From Carposina sasakii (taxonomy: Eukaryota > Arthropoda > Insecta > Lepidoptera > Carposinidae): 64,000 bases of DNA. The DNA lies in contig CP053170.1 in the NCBI GenBank assembly GCA_014607495.2, positions 6,572,001 through 6,636,000 on the forward strand, written 5' to 3'. The notes beneath the pieces were generated by a model, which searched no databases, was not told the DNA's origin, and saw only the letters and a list, made by a program, of their open reading frames with translations. Position 1 is the first letter of the stretch. Each line of letters begins with the position of its first letter. Made by a program: the position numbers and the translations under genes. This document shows positions 44,766-55,668 of the stretch, piece after piece.

Positions 44766-46069
44766 ATTATAATAATCAAACCAAAAAAAAAACAAGCGAT
44801 ATCTAACAACTTTTTATTGCGCAAAGAAAACATAAACACGAAGATCGCATAACCAATTAACTGTTCCCACTGTTTGTTTTTTAATAATTAATGTACAGAA
44901 CATTTTTCCATGCATTTTCCATGCATGGCATGCCATTTAGCTGTTTAGCCATGCCATAAATCAAGTACCCATGTCATAATGGCAGAAGAAAGTTGACCCC
45001 TGCATTTTCCCATCCACACTATATTATATTCATGTCGAAAGCACGGTACTATCCGTCATAATCGATACCAATCGATTTTTTCTCGCTCGATAATTAGTAG
45101 CCAGCTTCCGTGTTGTTTTTGTCGGTTAGTAATCGATTTTAATGATGCTTCGTTGAATCAATTATACGCAGGTCAGCACTGATTAAGTGTATTATCTTTA
45201 TGTACTTGTACTTGTAGATTATTTCATATTTATCAAGGGAACGTGTTAGCTCCCAGAGAATTTTTTAAATGAAATGTTGTTTTATTTCACACATAATAAA
45301 AAGTTTTTTGAAATACTGTTCGTGAAGTAATTAAGGATTCAATATTGATTGTAGAAATATAATATTTCAAATAGCCTTAATATTAAAAATCCATGTTCTA
45401 GAATGTGACGATTATGAAGTAAAAATCTTAATTTTATAGTTCATCGATCATCGATGCCATACTCTTAAATTATCATGCTATTAAAATATTCTTAGTCCTT
45501 TTTAAATTTTTGACAGGAGATAATAGCAGTTTAATAATTTGTATTTTTGTTTTAAACTAAACTTAGTTAAGAACTTTTTATATCTATTTAGTGATGAAAT
45601 CACAAGTTCTGTTCTATTTATTAACAGGGCACTAAACACGAACTATTTTCCGCTGCGTACCTAACACTATCGACTTACAAGCATATTTGATACTTTGACT
45701 ATGGTCTTACTTTACTTACACGTTACGTACAATAGAATACTATTTATTTGTTAGCAGTATTTTAGAAGAGCCATATTGAGCTAAGAAACCTTTTTATCAT
45801 AACCACAATGGTGCACCAATCAGGCACCATTTCATACATATTGAAAATATAACTTTTTGCTGTGTAAAATATCTCATAAGTCGAGTTTCCTTGTAAACTG
45901 GCTCATTATAAAGTGATAAATAAAATTATCGCCCTTTCATGACACGCTTGAATATGCCACATCTGCTTAGCGTTCTGGTTATTTTAAATGCCATAAATAT
46001 TGTACTCCTTTATTGTAAAAATATCAAAGTTTGTGTAAATAAATACGTAACATACCTACATATATGTAG
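44766..46069 (+). other. No gene; ATCGAT-rich patch
   Basis: 45050-45140 holds ATCGATACCAATCGATTTTT and GTAATCGATTTTAATG. Otherwise AT-rich. Confidence 0.35.
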
Positions 46070-46284
46070 AGACGCCTGTGTTACCGAAATGGAGTAGCGA
46101 GAACTGCAGGATCATAAAGGAGATCTTACAGCCACGTTTAGCATAGCGTGGATGGATGTAAATGATCAGTGACAAGTTGCTAGCTTGTCGCCTGAGAGGT
46201 TGCCCGCGTTTTTTAGTCGTCTTTTATGACATGCATGAAAGGAGATCCATCTGTGTTCTAGTGAAGTCCTGCAATAGCGCAGGA
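46070..46284 (+). repeat. Rep-A copy, full length
   Basis: GAGACGCCTGTGTTACCGAA, GAGTAGCGAGAACTGCAGGA, TCATAAAGGAGATCTTACAG, GACAAGTTGCTAGCTTGTCG and GTGAAGTCCTGCAATAGCGC. Confidence 0.85.
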
Positions 46285-46599
46285 TTCGTAAGATGCGAGT
46301 AAAATACTTAACATTAGACATTTTGAAGATTTGTCCACGGTTGTTGTTGTTTCGGTCATATTTTGAGACCCCGAAAAATAAATTTAATGGCTAACCATTA
46401 GAGCGCTAGTATCATACAGTCACCAACCCCAAACATTATAAATTATGACATTACAATACAAATAATATAAACAATAAAAATTATACCTCATTACAAAAAC
46501 AACAAAACGTATTTGATATTGAATTAGGCTTAATAACAGTATTCCATTGCCAAACAAAACGATTTATTAAGAAAATAAAAGCACATCTTTGTCGCACGT
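46285..46599 (+). other. Spacer
   Basis: AT-rich, no feature. Confidence 0.4.
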
Positions 46600-47390
46600 T
46601 CGCACCAAGTCATAATTTCCATGTTCGAACACCCACATCGCACCAAAACTCCCTGCCCTCTTCCCCATACATATAATTAGGAGAAATGATCACGGACTTT
46701 ATGCACGACAGGCGTCGAAAGGGCTGGCCGGTGTGCCGCAAATATATGACCGATTTTTATTATAGCACTAACAAATGTGCTCATAAAATCGCCGACCGTA
46801 TACTTTAATAATGTCATTTAATGAAACGCATCTTTATCAAAATATATTACCTTTTTTGTGGTTCGAAAATGGACATGAATGACTCGGATTTCATTCATAG
46901 TTTCGCCTTCACGGATAGTAATCATTTTAATACTATGCAATCGTAGTGTTGATATTCAATTATTCTTAGAAATTCGACCACACACAATCGATTCGAAACG
47001 GCCACAAAATCGATCGATTTATCGATTTAAAATCAAACGGTTCGAAATTTGAGACCCAGCGCGCCCTCTAATTCCATTTTCCCGCCTATAATTGACACCG
47101 ACGCCATTTTGTGTCGCGTTCCGACTTGCGGTTTATGCATGAATGTGTCTCTTTTTCGTGGCTGTCACGTGCGAGGTTCAATGTAGTGACTATTTTGACA
47201 ATTATGTCATTTGCTTGTCGCGGGCGTGTCATTTGGGCGACGAACGATTGCGGGTCCGTAATTTGTTTGGAATGGTGGAATTTTCGGGGCCATTGACCCT
47301 AGTGTTTGATGTATGGGAACAGCTGTGCTCGGAGAAATATCGGGACGAGTGGTGTCACTGGCCGGAGGTCTCTAGTACCTATGCTTAATA
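46600..47390 (+). other. Repeat-free, GC-richer island
   Basis: The longest stretch of balanced composition outside the Sox exon, free of every repeat family seen here. Contains AAAATCGATCGATTTATCGA at 47006-47025, GACGCCATTTTGTG at 47100-47113 (a GCCATTTTG promoter-type word) and CpG-rich sequence to 47370. Frames at 47111-47388 are open for 60-80 codons in two phases but show no known protein. A candidate promoter, alternative first exon or enhancer. Confidence 0.3.
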
Positions 47391-47502
47391 TTTTAAAACC
47401 ATATTTTAGACAAACTAGCTTAATGATATTAATATCTTGTACCTAGTATGTAGTAGCTAAATTATTGCTACTAATATGTTTTTTTTTAATTACACTTACT
47501 CA
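47391..47502 (+). other. Spacer
   Basis: AT-rich, no feature. Confidence 0.4.
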
Positions 47503-47690
47503 TACATCAGCCTATTGCAATCCATTGCTGGACGTGGGCCTTCCTCTTTGGTAACCTCCACAGGAAACATGAGTTGTCTTTGGTAACCGCAGTATAATTT
47601 TCGGACTAAGTTGTCAATACGGAAGGCACTGCTGCCCACTTCTTGGAAGCCCTATGAGTAGACATGGGGTGGCGCCAATGGTGGTGCTAA
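47503..47690 (-). mobile_element. RTE-SINE copy, diverged
   Basis: CATCAGCCTATTGCAATCCA, TTGCTGGACGTGGGCCTTCC, ATTTTCGGACTAAGTTGTCA and GAGTAGACATGGGGTGGCGC. Confidence 0.7.
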
Positions 47691-48094
47691 TAAAATAAAT
47701 AAATATTTGGATTTATCTCGATCTTTCATCTTCTGTTTTAGAATGTCAAATTCATAATCAGAATTCCTTTTATTACTCTTGGACTTTCACATCTAATTGC
47801 TATTTACTATTATTTAGACATACCTTGAATTCTTCATAAAGCTGAAGGAAAATATAATATTTAATTCTAAATTTCCTTTTCTATTACAATATTGGCTACC
47901 TTAATATCTGTCGGCGATCGTGACTACATTTTCACAATTGTCCAGCGATTGAGTCGTTCCGAACTACTGAATTATATATGAGCAACTTCGCCCTTGGTCG
48001 TGCGAGCAGCCATTTGTATGTATTATCATAGGGGATTATGACGTTTTTGTATTTAATCTCGTTGTTTTATGAAAAGGGGTCAAATTAAGAAATA
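47691..48094 (+). other. No gene seen
   Basis: AT-rich unique sequence. Confidence 0.4.
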
Positions 48095-48226
48095 TAGACA
48101 CGGTATCTGAAGTGGGGTCAGAACTGCAAGATCACAAAGTGGTTCCCTGCCACGTTTATCATTGCGGGGAAAGATGTTATTTATTACTGACGAGTTGCTA
48201 GCTTATCGCCTGAGAGGACCCCAGCT
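48095..48226 (+). repeat. Rep-A copy, first piece (split)
   Basis: TAGACACGGTATCTGAAGTG, GGGTCAGAACTGCAAGATCA and GAGTTGCTAGCTTATCGCCT. The copy continues at 48663. Confidence 0.75.
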
Positions 48227-48383
48227 CCCCTAGCATGACCACGCATCGTGGATATCGTATCGTATGATATCGTTTCGTATCTATAAAAAATTCAACATGG
48301 CGGCTATATTTATCGTATTTTGACAGGCTAAATGTCGATAAATCGGTTTATCATATAGTATTTCACAGATCATGCTACTTGGG
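48227..48383 (+). mobile_element. MITE-3 copy, uninterrupted
   Basis: CCCCTAGCATGACCA at left and ATCATGCTACTTGGG at right. Interior GCATCGTGGATATCGTATCG and CAACATGGCGGCTATATTTA. The empty-site version of 27554-28025. Confidence 0.7.
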
Positions 48384-48390
48384 CAGGAAG

Positions 48391-48530
48391 CCAATTCTTA
48401 AAATGTCTCGAGTTGGAACGAAGCCGAAACGGAACCGTTGTAGACGCTTAAAACAAAGCAATAATTACTTTACGGTACCCTAATTAGACACATTTCAGCA
48501 CGAGACAGATATTTGATTTTATTCTGTCAT
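48391..48530 (+). repeat. Dispersed repeat, partner at 18957
   Basis: CCAATTCTTAAAATGTCTCG, AGTTGGAACGAAGCCGAAAC, GGAACCGTTGTAGACG, AAAGCAATAATTACTTTACG and TTTCAGCACGAGACAGATAT. Confidence 0.6.
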
Positions 48531-48662
48531 ACTCGCGTCAGATGTGTGCTAAAATATACCTACCTTATTACCCAAGCGGTAAGTATATGTGATTGCTTCG
48601 CACCGCATTTCGTTATCGGTTCGTTAGTAGATGCGTTTCGGCTCAAAAAATTTCTAGAATTG

Positions 48663-48750
48663 CCTCCCTGAGTTCTTTAGTTGACTCTTACGATATGCAC
48701 GGAAGGAGATGCAGCTGATGTATTCAAGTGGAGCCCTGCATCAGCACAGG
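48663..48750 (+). repeat. Rep-A copy, second piece
   Basis: CTCCCTGAGTTCTTTAGTTG, ACTCTTACGATATGCACGGA, AGGAGATGCAGCTGATGTAT and GGAGCCCTGCATCAGCACAG. 437 bases of foreign sequence separate it from 48226. Confidence 0.75.
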
Positions 48751-48857
48751 TATCCAGAATAATATGGCTCTATTTTAATGTTTTTTTTGGATGAGACAGA
48801 CATTTTAAAGAATCTTTACTTTAATTTTTCTTCGACGATTCTGCAAATTGGAACTAG

Positions 48858-48972
48858 CGTTTCATCCTTTGAATGATGGCGCTAGTTACTATGTTTATGA
48901 CTACATTATCTGAGTCACTGGATATAAAAAAAAATGTACCAAAATCAGGCATAGGAGCTATTCTATGAAACG
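48858..48972 (+). mobile_element. MITE-9 copy
   Basis: CGTTTCATCCTTTGAATGAT at left and GCTATTCTATGAAACG at right are inverted ends. Interior GGCGCTAGTTACTATG and AAATCAGGCATAGG. Confidence 0.6.
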
Positions 48973-49175
48973 AACTCTTCTGAACATCTATTTTCGTCTA
49001 AAAAAAAATTGCTCATTACACTCATAAATCCCGGTAGCTGTACCGTTGGAGGCACGTCTATGAATACCGATGCGCCGTCAGAACTTGCCGGCGATTCCCC
49101 GAAGGGGAGCGCTCCCGAATATTGATCTGCTATGATGGCTTATGGAATGCTAGTACTTTTTGTGATTCCTCAGTC
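48973..49175 (+). other. Spacer
   Basis: Includes a CpG-rich piece at 49055-49120 (CGATGCGCCGTCAGAACTTG). Nothing recognised. Confidence 0.35.
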
Positions 49176-49490
49176 AAATACATGGAGAAGGTATAAAAGA
49201 GGTGGTGGGACTATGAACTGAGTCGTGTGGCAATCGTGAGGCCATGACGTCATGATAGGGGCGGAGCTTCAGGGCCAGTGTGTGTAACGCAATAGTTGTA
49301 ACCATACGCTTATGCAAGTAGTTTGGCTAGTCACTACAAGATGGTTTCTATGTAAATGGGCAAGGCTACAATGTTAGGATGCTCCCCTCGTCCCATACTT
49401 CACCCCCGCTAAGCGGCACACTATTTTTGTATGAAAATATACTTAGCCGCTGCTCCTCTTTTATTTCTTCTCCATGGTCAAATATCTTGA
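49176..49490. mobile_element. Possible MITE with imperfect inverted ends
   Basis: CAAATACATGGAGAAGGTAT and AAAAGAGG at left face CCTCTTTTATTTCTTCTCC and ATGGTCAAATA at right. The interior is GC-richer (GACGTCATGATAGGGGCGG). No second copy in the window. Confidence 0.4.
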
Positions 49491-50796
49491 AAGCCTAGAT
49501 GGATATTTTTTTAAAGGAGTTTTTTGGTAAACTCCAACGATACCAAACAAATGGGACGAACTAAATAAAACCGTTTAAAATTTTAAATAAAATGTATTGC
49601 CATATAACTAGGTAAGTCACTAAAATGATACCGAAACTTTTTGATCTAAAAATGGATACAAACTTTTTCATTATGATATTTTTTACCAAAGTTTGGAGAG
49701 ACCAAAATAATTTCACCCTTAAAAAGACATAAACGAGCGCACATTTCCCACGTCAATTTTATTTAAAAAAATATTTATTTTTGGTCCACTCGATACAGTA
49801 CTTTTTGACGTGATATTACGTCCCTTGAAACCACCATAAGTAATATATAAGTACTTTAATAATGGGATAAGGATTGTATTGTGATGCTTAAGTTTCAGGA
49901 TTGCAGTTTCTGTAAAAGACTAAATATGACAAATGACAAAATAAAACTACTTTTACTCTATGCAATGGGTTTTTAATAAGAATACTATGTATCGTGATTG
50001 ATAACGCTTTAATAATACTAATATTGAGCGCGTATTCCTTTGAACCAAGTTCGGATACGGTACCGTGTTTACGTGGCGCGTGCCCATTGTACCACGATAT
50101 CATACTCGTAATGTTACAATTTGAATGGGAATTTTATGACATCTTACAAAAAATGTTATATTGTCTATAGCCATGACGTATGGCTGCCAAAAGAAGTATC
50201 TATCCATGAAAAATATATTTGAATGATTTTTCTATTTGATTGTTATATATGTACCAATATTTACCTAACATAGGAAATTAAGCATATTAGCAAACACATT
50301 TTTTCTCATTTTGATATATGGTCTAATTGTTTTTTTTTTAAGTTTAGATAATAGATTAGATTTAAAATTGCATTAAATTTTTCATAGATGGAGATATATC
50401 TATAGAATACAAGGATTTCAATTTGTCGTGTAACTCGTCACTGATCCTTTGTATCTAGCTTCGCTAACCTGAACCTACAGCCTTGTTCCCTCATGAGTCT
50501 AGTTGGTGAGCATAGAGAAATATAAAAATAAATAATTTAAACGTCATGAGAAGACTAATTTTTATAAGCCGTAACATAGTTCCCCATTACAAACTTACAC
50601 TCGGCATAAAACAATGACGTGCTATAACAATGCGAACAGGCAATACAAGACGCGTGCGGCCGACGTGACAATCCGCGTCACGCCGTGAATAGACGCGCTA
50701 CTAATGAGCACGTGCATTTGCGTGAACTTTGATGGCATTTGTTGCTTTTTTCGCTTATCGATTGAATTGTACTTCATTTATTAGGTACCTACTACC
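49491..50796 (+). other. No gene seen; weak Rep-A trace
   Basis: 50420-50490 may be a strongly decayed reverse Rep-A. 50640-50725 is CpG-rich (CAAGACGCGTGCGGCCGACG). Confidence 0.35.
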
Positions 50797-50885
50797 AACC
50801 AGTCTGCCCAGTGTGGTGACTATGGTCAAAACACCCTATGGCAGTAGCATTGTGGCAAGCCCTGGAGGAGGCCTATATACGTCAA
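50797..50885 (+). mobile_element. RTE-SINE fragment, diverged
   Basis: CCAACCAGTCTGCCCAGTGT, GGTGACTATGGTCAAAACAC and TGTGGCAAGCCCTGGAGGAG, then GCCTATATACGTC. Confidence 0.65.
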
Positions 50886-52359
50886 TTCGATTTTTAACCT
50901 GTTTGTCAACCTGTGTTGACAGCATAAGCAAAGTTACTTTTGGTAACTCGTTTCGTAATAAATTCAAATAAAAAAATTAATTATAGATATTATAGAAAAA
51001 CTAGCTGTATTTATTCTCCTACGAAAATCACTAAGTATATTATTTTTTACCTCAAAAACACCCTAGAAAATTCAATAAACATACTATCCATGTCTAAAGG
51101 GACTCTAACAGAAGAAAAACATAAGAAAAAAGCACGTCGCCACCTCATAATTACAGGATTAGATCATTCACCGCTTCACTGAGCCATTTAAACGGAAATC
51201 AAATTCCAAAAAAACTATCATTTAAAACCTTTTTATAGGTTTTCTTCGAAAAAAAAAAACAACTCGGCACGCGCTGGTTCGCGTCTTCGAACGCGCTCGG
51301 CATCTTAACTCAGTTGAAAGAGATAGCTATATATATTTTATACGGGTTAAAATGAGATGGCTATATGATTGATGGTCACGACCCGAAAGAGAGAAATGCA
51401 GCCAAATTAGAAGAAATAAATATCGATGTTGATACAGTAAGGAATAAATGATTATTGAGTGCCGTAACCAAAGGATTTAAATTTGTGTTTTAAAATTATA
51501 TTTATTATGCGAGCTAAATTGGATTAAATATATTAAAATTTTTAAATTCACTAACTGGGTAGGTAATCTACACTTGACATCCTGCGCATACCTAACTAAA
51601 GATTTTGTGGAATTCTTCAAAATAATTGCGGCCTTAGGACAATGTTTTTTTTAAATATGGTTTAGGCTTATTTATAGCTACACCGATAGATAACAAAAGG
51701 CGGTTAAATAGAAAAATTGGTCCTTCGAGCCGGATATAGCATTTTTTTTACTAAATTAATGATTTTTTATTTAATTCCTTATTACGTAGCCTCTACTTTG
51801 TAATACTCGTATAGGTACTTCAACAGGGTCAACATAACCCTAAAAAAACTAAATAGCCACTGACGTAGCCAATGGCTAACGGCGAAGCGTTAATGTTAAA
51901 CTTCCTTATTCGAAATAGCTGTCAAAACATTGTAATAGTAACTGTCAAGCAATAAAAGCTATTGAAAATAAAACTCCCACTTGCATAACGGCCAGAATTT
52001 CATAAACTACCCATCCTGAACCTTCTTATATGCTTCAACGGCAATTTCAGTCCTCAACTAACTATGCAAGGTTGAATATTGATCTGAAGGAAAATGACAG
52101 CTGAGGTATATTTTATCTGTGGCGTTCAAGTACATAACATAGATTATAAAATTTGCAGCAATGGAGGGGCGGTACCATGCCGACCGTTTGGGCACAGACT
52201 AGGCACAATGCAAGCCTGTAGGCAAAGTACGTTTACTGCCAGCAAAACTTTATTACTCTGAAGATATGCGTTGCGTTTTTTAGGTTGGCACAAGTTGTAA
52301 GGGCTGGCTGGAAACAAATAGGATGTTTTGAAAATAGAAATCAATCGTAGATTAGAGTG
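50886..52359 (+). other. No gene seen
   Basis: AT-rich. A Lys-rich frame at 50940-51182 (TEEKHKKKARRHL) is not recognised and may be decayed transposon sequence. Confidence 0.35.
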
Positions 52360-52482
52360 CGTTTCACCGTATAGTTCCTTTGGATGATGGCGCTAGTTAC
52401 TACGTGTATGACCACATTTTCTGTATCTCTGCAAACAAAAAATGTTAGTTCCTCAATCAGGCATAGGGTTATTCTATGAAAC
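52360..52482 (+). mobile_element. MITE-9 copy
   Basis: CGTTTCACCGTATAGTTCCT, TTGGATGATGGCGCTAGTTA, CTCAATCAGGCATAGGG and TTATTCTATGAAACGGAG. Confidence 0.65.
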
Positions 52483-52519
52483 GGAGTCTACCTAGGTACA
52501 CAGCTGATATGAAGCAGTT

Positions 52520-52609
52520 AGTAGCTACTTTCGTACCCTTATTGAGGAGCATGTCCTGGATTCGAATCCCAGTTAAGGCACAATTGAGCTAGATATAGGT
52601 TAATGGATC
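52520..52609 (+). repeat. tRNA-like SINE fragment
   Basis: A box B-like GGATTCGAATCCC at 52558-52570 with the head before it decayed. The sequence continues past the MITE-11 insertion. Confidence 0.35.
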
Positions 52610-52612
52610 TTA

Positions 52613-52864
52613 GGAGCTATTCATATATTACGTCACAGGTTAAGGGGTAGGGAAGGGGTCGTCAAACTGTGACATTGTGTGAGAAGGGGGTGGGAGGGGT
52701 CCTAAATTTCGTGGTTTTCATTCAATAATCTCTAAATATAAATTAGCAAAAAAAGCTAAATGTGACGTCACACTAGGGGAGAGGGGTCTCACAAATGTGA
52801 CCAGCTGTGACAAGGAGGGGCAAAAAATCATGAAATTCGTGTGAAGTAACTTATGGATGACCCC
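52613..52864. mobile_element. MITE-11 with TTA duplication
   Basis: GGAGCTATTCATATATTACG (TCACA) at left and TGTGAAGTAACTTATGGATG (ACCCC) at right are inverted copies. TTA at 52610-52612 and 52865-52867. Interior of G-rich words (GGTAGGGAAGGGGTCG, GTGGGAGGGGTCC). The ends and the TTA target resemble PIF/Harbinger-type non-autonomous elements known from many insects. Confidence 0.75.
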
Positions 52865-53450
52865 TTAGCTATTTATACATATTACAAATTACTTATACAT
52901 CTTTTATTACTTTTCATAGAAAGGTAGGTAGGGGTACTTCGAGTAGGTAGGTACTATTAAAACGTATGTAATGCAAATATCATATTTTTTTTGCATCGCT
53001 AATAATAATTTTGTACAACACAACAAACTTCTTTGCACCACACAGCAAAATATAAAATTACGTGTCCAGTTCTGTATTCGAATAAACATTTATGCATTTC
53101 GGCAGCCTGAAAATTTTATTTCTGCACAAATAAACGGCGTAAACACTGAAATGGCAAAACAAAAGAAAGAAAATACTCCCCATAGGAACACACAAACTTA
53201 TTCCAATCACTAGCAATGTCGCTAGTGTTTACGCGGAGTATTTCACTTAGCAATATAAATACGATAGTTTTGGTCCTTTTGCAAATGTTCTCATAAGTTT
53301 GTGGAACTGACTAGCCGCGGGAATTACCCTTAGAGTGTTTTTGAAGAGTTTTATTATTTAACAGAAATAGGTTGCATGTGAATATTGTAATAGAAATCAG
53401 CAAGTGCGGTAGCTTCGTATGAAATTTGCCATGACTAGAGAACAACAGAG
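52865..53450 (+). other. No gene seen
   Basis: AT-rich. Frames in both directions at 52907-53213 have no resemblance to known proteins. Confidence 0.4.
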
Positions 53451-53507
53451 ACGACCGATTGGTGTAGTGGCCCTACCTGCCATATCTAGATTCTGGATTC
53501 GAATCCA
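53451..53507 (+). mobile_element. tRNA-derived SINE head (second family)
   Basis: ACGACCGATTGGTGTAGTGG (box A TGGTGTAGTGG) and GGATTCGAATCC (box B). Interrupted by MITE-10; AGGTAGGGGCAAATATTGAT from 53815 looks like the continuation. A different family from the tSINE copies at 11008, 40491 and 44163. Confidence 0.65.
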
Positions 53508-53813
53508 ACACCCGTATGATGAATTTGGCGAGAGCGAGATGTCTCACTTTTAAACGTCAAATCCACAGAGCTAAGTAATAACTAGACAAGGCAGTGTTTC
53601 TACTCGGTGTTTAAAAAGGGATTGCAAATCACTTCTATCAACCCTAATTCATTCAGTCCTGGCTCGAGAACGAGTGTCTATTCTAGTTCTTTAAGTCTAT
53701 TTTTTACATGCAAAGTAGGTACATACATTTAGTTTATCTAGTTATTAATAGCTCTGTGAATTTGACGTTTAAAAGTGAGACATCTCGCTCTCACCAAATT
53801 CATCATACGGGTG
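53508..53813. mobile_element. MITE-10, fold-back
   Basis: Left arm CACCCGTATGATGAATTTGG, CGAGAGCGAGATGTCTCACT, TTTAAACGTCAAATCCACAG. The right arm is its reverse complement ending CATCATACGGGTG. Arms of about 68 bases, almost identical; 170 bases between them. Confidence 0.8.
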
Positions 53814-53830
53814 CAGGTAGGGGCAAATAT

Positions 53831-54103
53831 TGATATGATTTATTTATTTATTTATAGTATTTATTAATATGGGACACTTAACAACTGTATACAAAAATAC
53901 ATAGTTAAGCTATTGTTTATATTTTCTGAGTCATGGATGTTTCTATAATTAATTTGTAGTTCTATACCGCTGTTGCATAGTACCTCTCGACGCACGACCT
54001 TATGGATCTTAGTGTAGGTAAGGTGTGGATCTCTAGCTCTTTTCAGACATAATTCCTTATATTTTTATTATATTCCTTAATCTATCTACAGTCAATCAAT
54101 CTA
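53831..54103 (+). other. Spacer with TTTA repeats
   Basis: TTATTTATTTATTTATA at 53842-53858, perhaps the SINE tail. Otherwise AT-rich. Confidence 0.4.
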
Positions 54104-54266
54104 TCTATTCAAGATTGTATGAAAATTCCTGAGATATTTAAAAATTCTCCATACTATCGGGAAAAATAAACATGTGATTTCGGGGTCTCAAATTTTGTAG
54201 ATAGGTTCTCTATAGTGGGCTATTTACATAGCTTTTCGCTTAACATACCCTTTTTGTTACACCCTG
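54104..54266 (+). mobile_element. MITE-1, right half
   Basis: CAAGATTGTATGAAAATTCC, GAGATATTTAAAAATTCTCC, ATAAACATGTGATTTCGGGG, CTATAGTGGGCTATTTACAT and CCCTTTTTGTTACACCCTG, then TATA. The left arm is missing. Confidence 0.75.
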
Positions 54267-54267
54267 T

Positions 54268-54593
54268 ATACATATAATAAAAACGTAACGGATCGCTGTC
54301 TGTACATGGAAGATATATGAGAAAAAATATTATAGGAGACCTTTATCAACGCAAGTACACAAAATAATGATTTTTGAAATTTTTGTCTGATTGTCGGTTT
54401 GTCTGTGCGTTTGTGCTCGCTAATCTCAGAAACGGCTGAACCGATTTCGATGCAGTTTTCAGGAATATGTTGTGACAGGTCCCACTTAACATATAGGCTA
54501 CTTTTTATCCTGGGAAAATGTTTTTATCCTGGATAATATCGACATTTTGTTTTTTCTGTAGTCCACGCGGACGGAGTCGCGGTCGTCCACTAG
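54268..54593 (+). mobile_element. Hel copy adjoining MITE-1
   Basis: ACATATAATAAAAACGTAAC, GATCGCTGTCTGTACATGGA, AACGGCTGAACCGATTTCGA, CATATAGGCTACTTTTTATC and the end GTCGTCCACTAG followed by T. Closest relative of 17691-18028. The first bases (TCTACC-) are lost or overlap MITE-1. Confidence 0.8.
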
Positions 54594-54982
54594 TCTCTAA
54601 TATTGCAGTAAACGGTTAAGTGTAACTAGATATTAAGTCAACACAAAGTTGCGTCCGAAATCCATATTCAAATCGAATAAAGAACGAGCCTACTTACTAC
54701 AAGCATAAAACCTCAATGTCAACGGTTTAAAAGCAAAAAGAGGCAAAAATGCCTACGCATTTGGAATCGAAATGCAAAAAAAAATTGCACGAACGAGACG
54801 GTGCTATGCGAAATGCACCTGCTGGAACGAGATAGAGGATTGCGAATTTAGAATGCGACGCGTGCTTACGACATCCGCCGGTAGAAAAAGTGCTACCCGT
54901 GCTGCCACCTATCGACCTGTGGCGACATTATAGTCATCTAGAGCAATTTGCCCCAGATTTTCATTAAAAACTATAAATACAA
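54594..54982 (+). other. No gene; GC-richer patch
   Basis: 54770-54930 has CpG-rich words (GAACGAGACGGTGCTATGCG, CGACGCGTGCTTACGAC) in unique sequence. Confidence 0.35.
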
Positions 54983-55083
54983 AGAAATGGGGTTGCCAGA
55001 ACTGCAGGATCATAAGGGAGATTCCACAGCCATGTTTAGCATAGCAGGGAGAGATAAGTGCTGCTGCTGATGTATTCTAGTTA
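54983..55083 (+). repeat. Rep-A copy with internal deletion
   Basis: AAATGGGGTTGCCAGAACTG, CAGGATCATAAGGGAGATTC, CACAGCCATGTTTAGCATAG, then directly GCTGCTGATGTATTCTAGT. Confidence 0.75.
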
Positions 55084-55315
55084 AGAATATTGTGAAAAAA
55101 AAACACAAAAAATCTCTATAAAAGTTTGGGAGCTCTATGTAGGTATATGCCTCAGATTCACGGAATGAATGGTTCTAACCTATATTTTGTAGTTTTTTAA
55201 TAAAACTGTATTAAGGTATAATAGCTAATAGCTATAACTATATATATAGTAGGCAATAACGATACTTAATTTAAGGACATACACTTTGCTCTCCCAGACA
55301 CTAATTCCTTTTTAA
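55084..55315 (+). other. Spacer
   Basis: AT-rich, no feature. Confidence 0.4.
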
Positions 55316-55418
55316 GGGCCGATTTCCCTAAAGGACAGTTAGGTCTATTTGAGGATTAAAGTTGATGCTATCTCTATTTTTATCAAGTTTTAAAGAAAAA
55401 CAGCATCATTCATCAGTT
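55316..55418 (+). mobile_element. MITE-5 copy, right end missing
   Basis: GGGCCGATTTCCCTAAAGGA, GGATTAAAGTTGATGCTATC and AAACAGCATCAT. Confidence 0.6.
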
Positions 55419-55426
55419 AGAGCAAT

Positions 55427-55668
55427 ATTTACATATATACATACATACATATAATCACGCCTTTATCCCTTATGGGGTAGGCAGAGCACCAAGGGCCGAT
55501 AGAACCACATGGTGCATTTCTGACCAATTTTGAGGTATAGTTGAGATATACAAGCTCGGTTAGTAAGACAGGTGGTCAGCCCATCGCCTACAAAACACCA
55601 AGACCCTCTTGTCCCTCTACTGACTTGTACAGTATGCCCGGGAAGAGAAGCAGCTGTAGTACTATACA
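55427..55668 (-). mobile_element. Rep-X copy, near full length
   Basis: Minus strand from CTACAGCTGCTTCTCTTCCC through ACTTGTACA-like words to CGTGATTATATGTATGTATG. Uninterrupted at the Helitron target (GAGATATACAAG on the plus strand). The frames on both strands here come from the repeat. Confidence 0.8.

Noticed and set aside
47111..47388. New gene in the GC-rich island
   Set aside because: Two frames are open for 60-80 codons in different phases, which is expected at this composition; no domain, and no splice partner seen.
55442..55460. CRISPR-like or tandem array from the CATACATA words
   Set aside because: Simple tetranucleotide tail of Rep-X; no spacer-repeat structure anywhere in the window.
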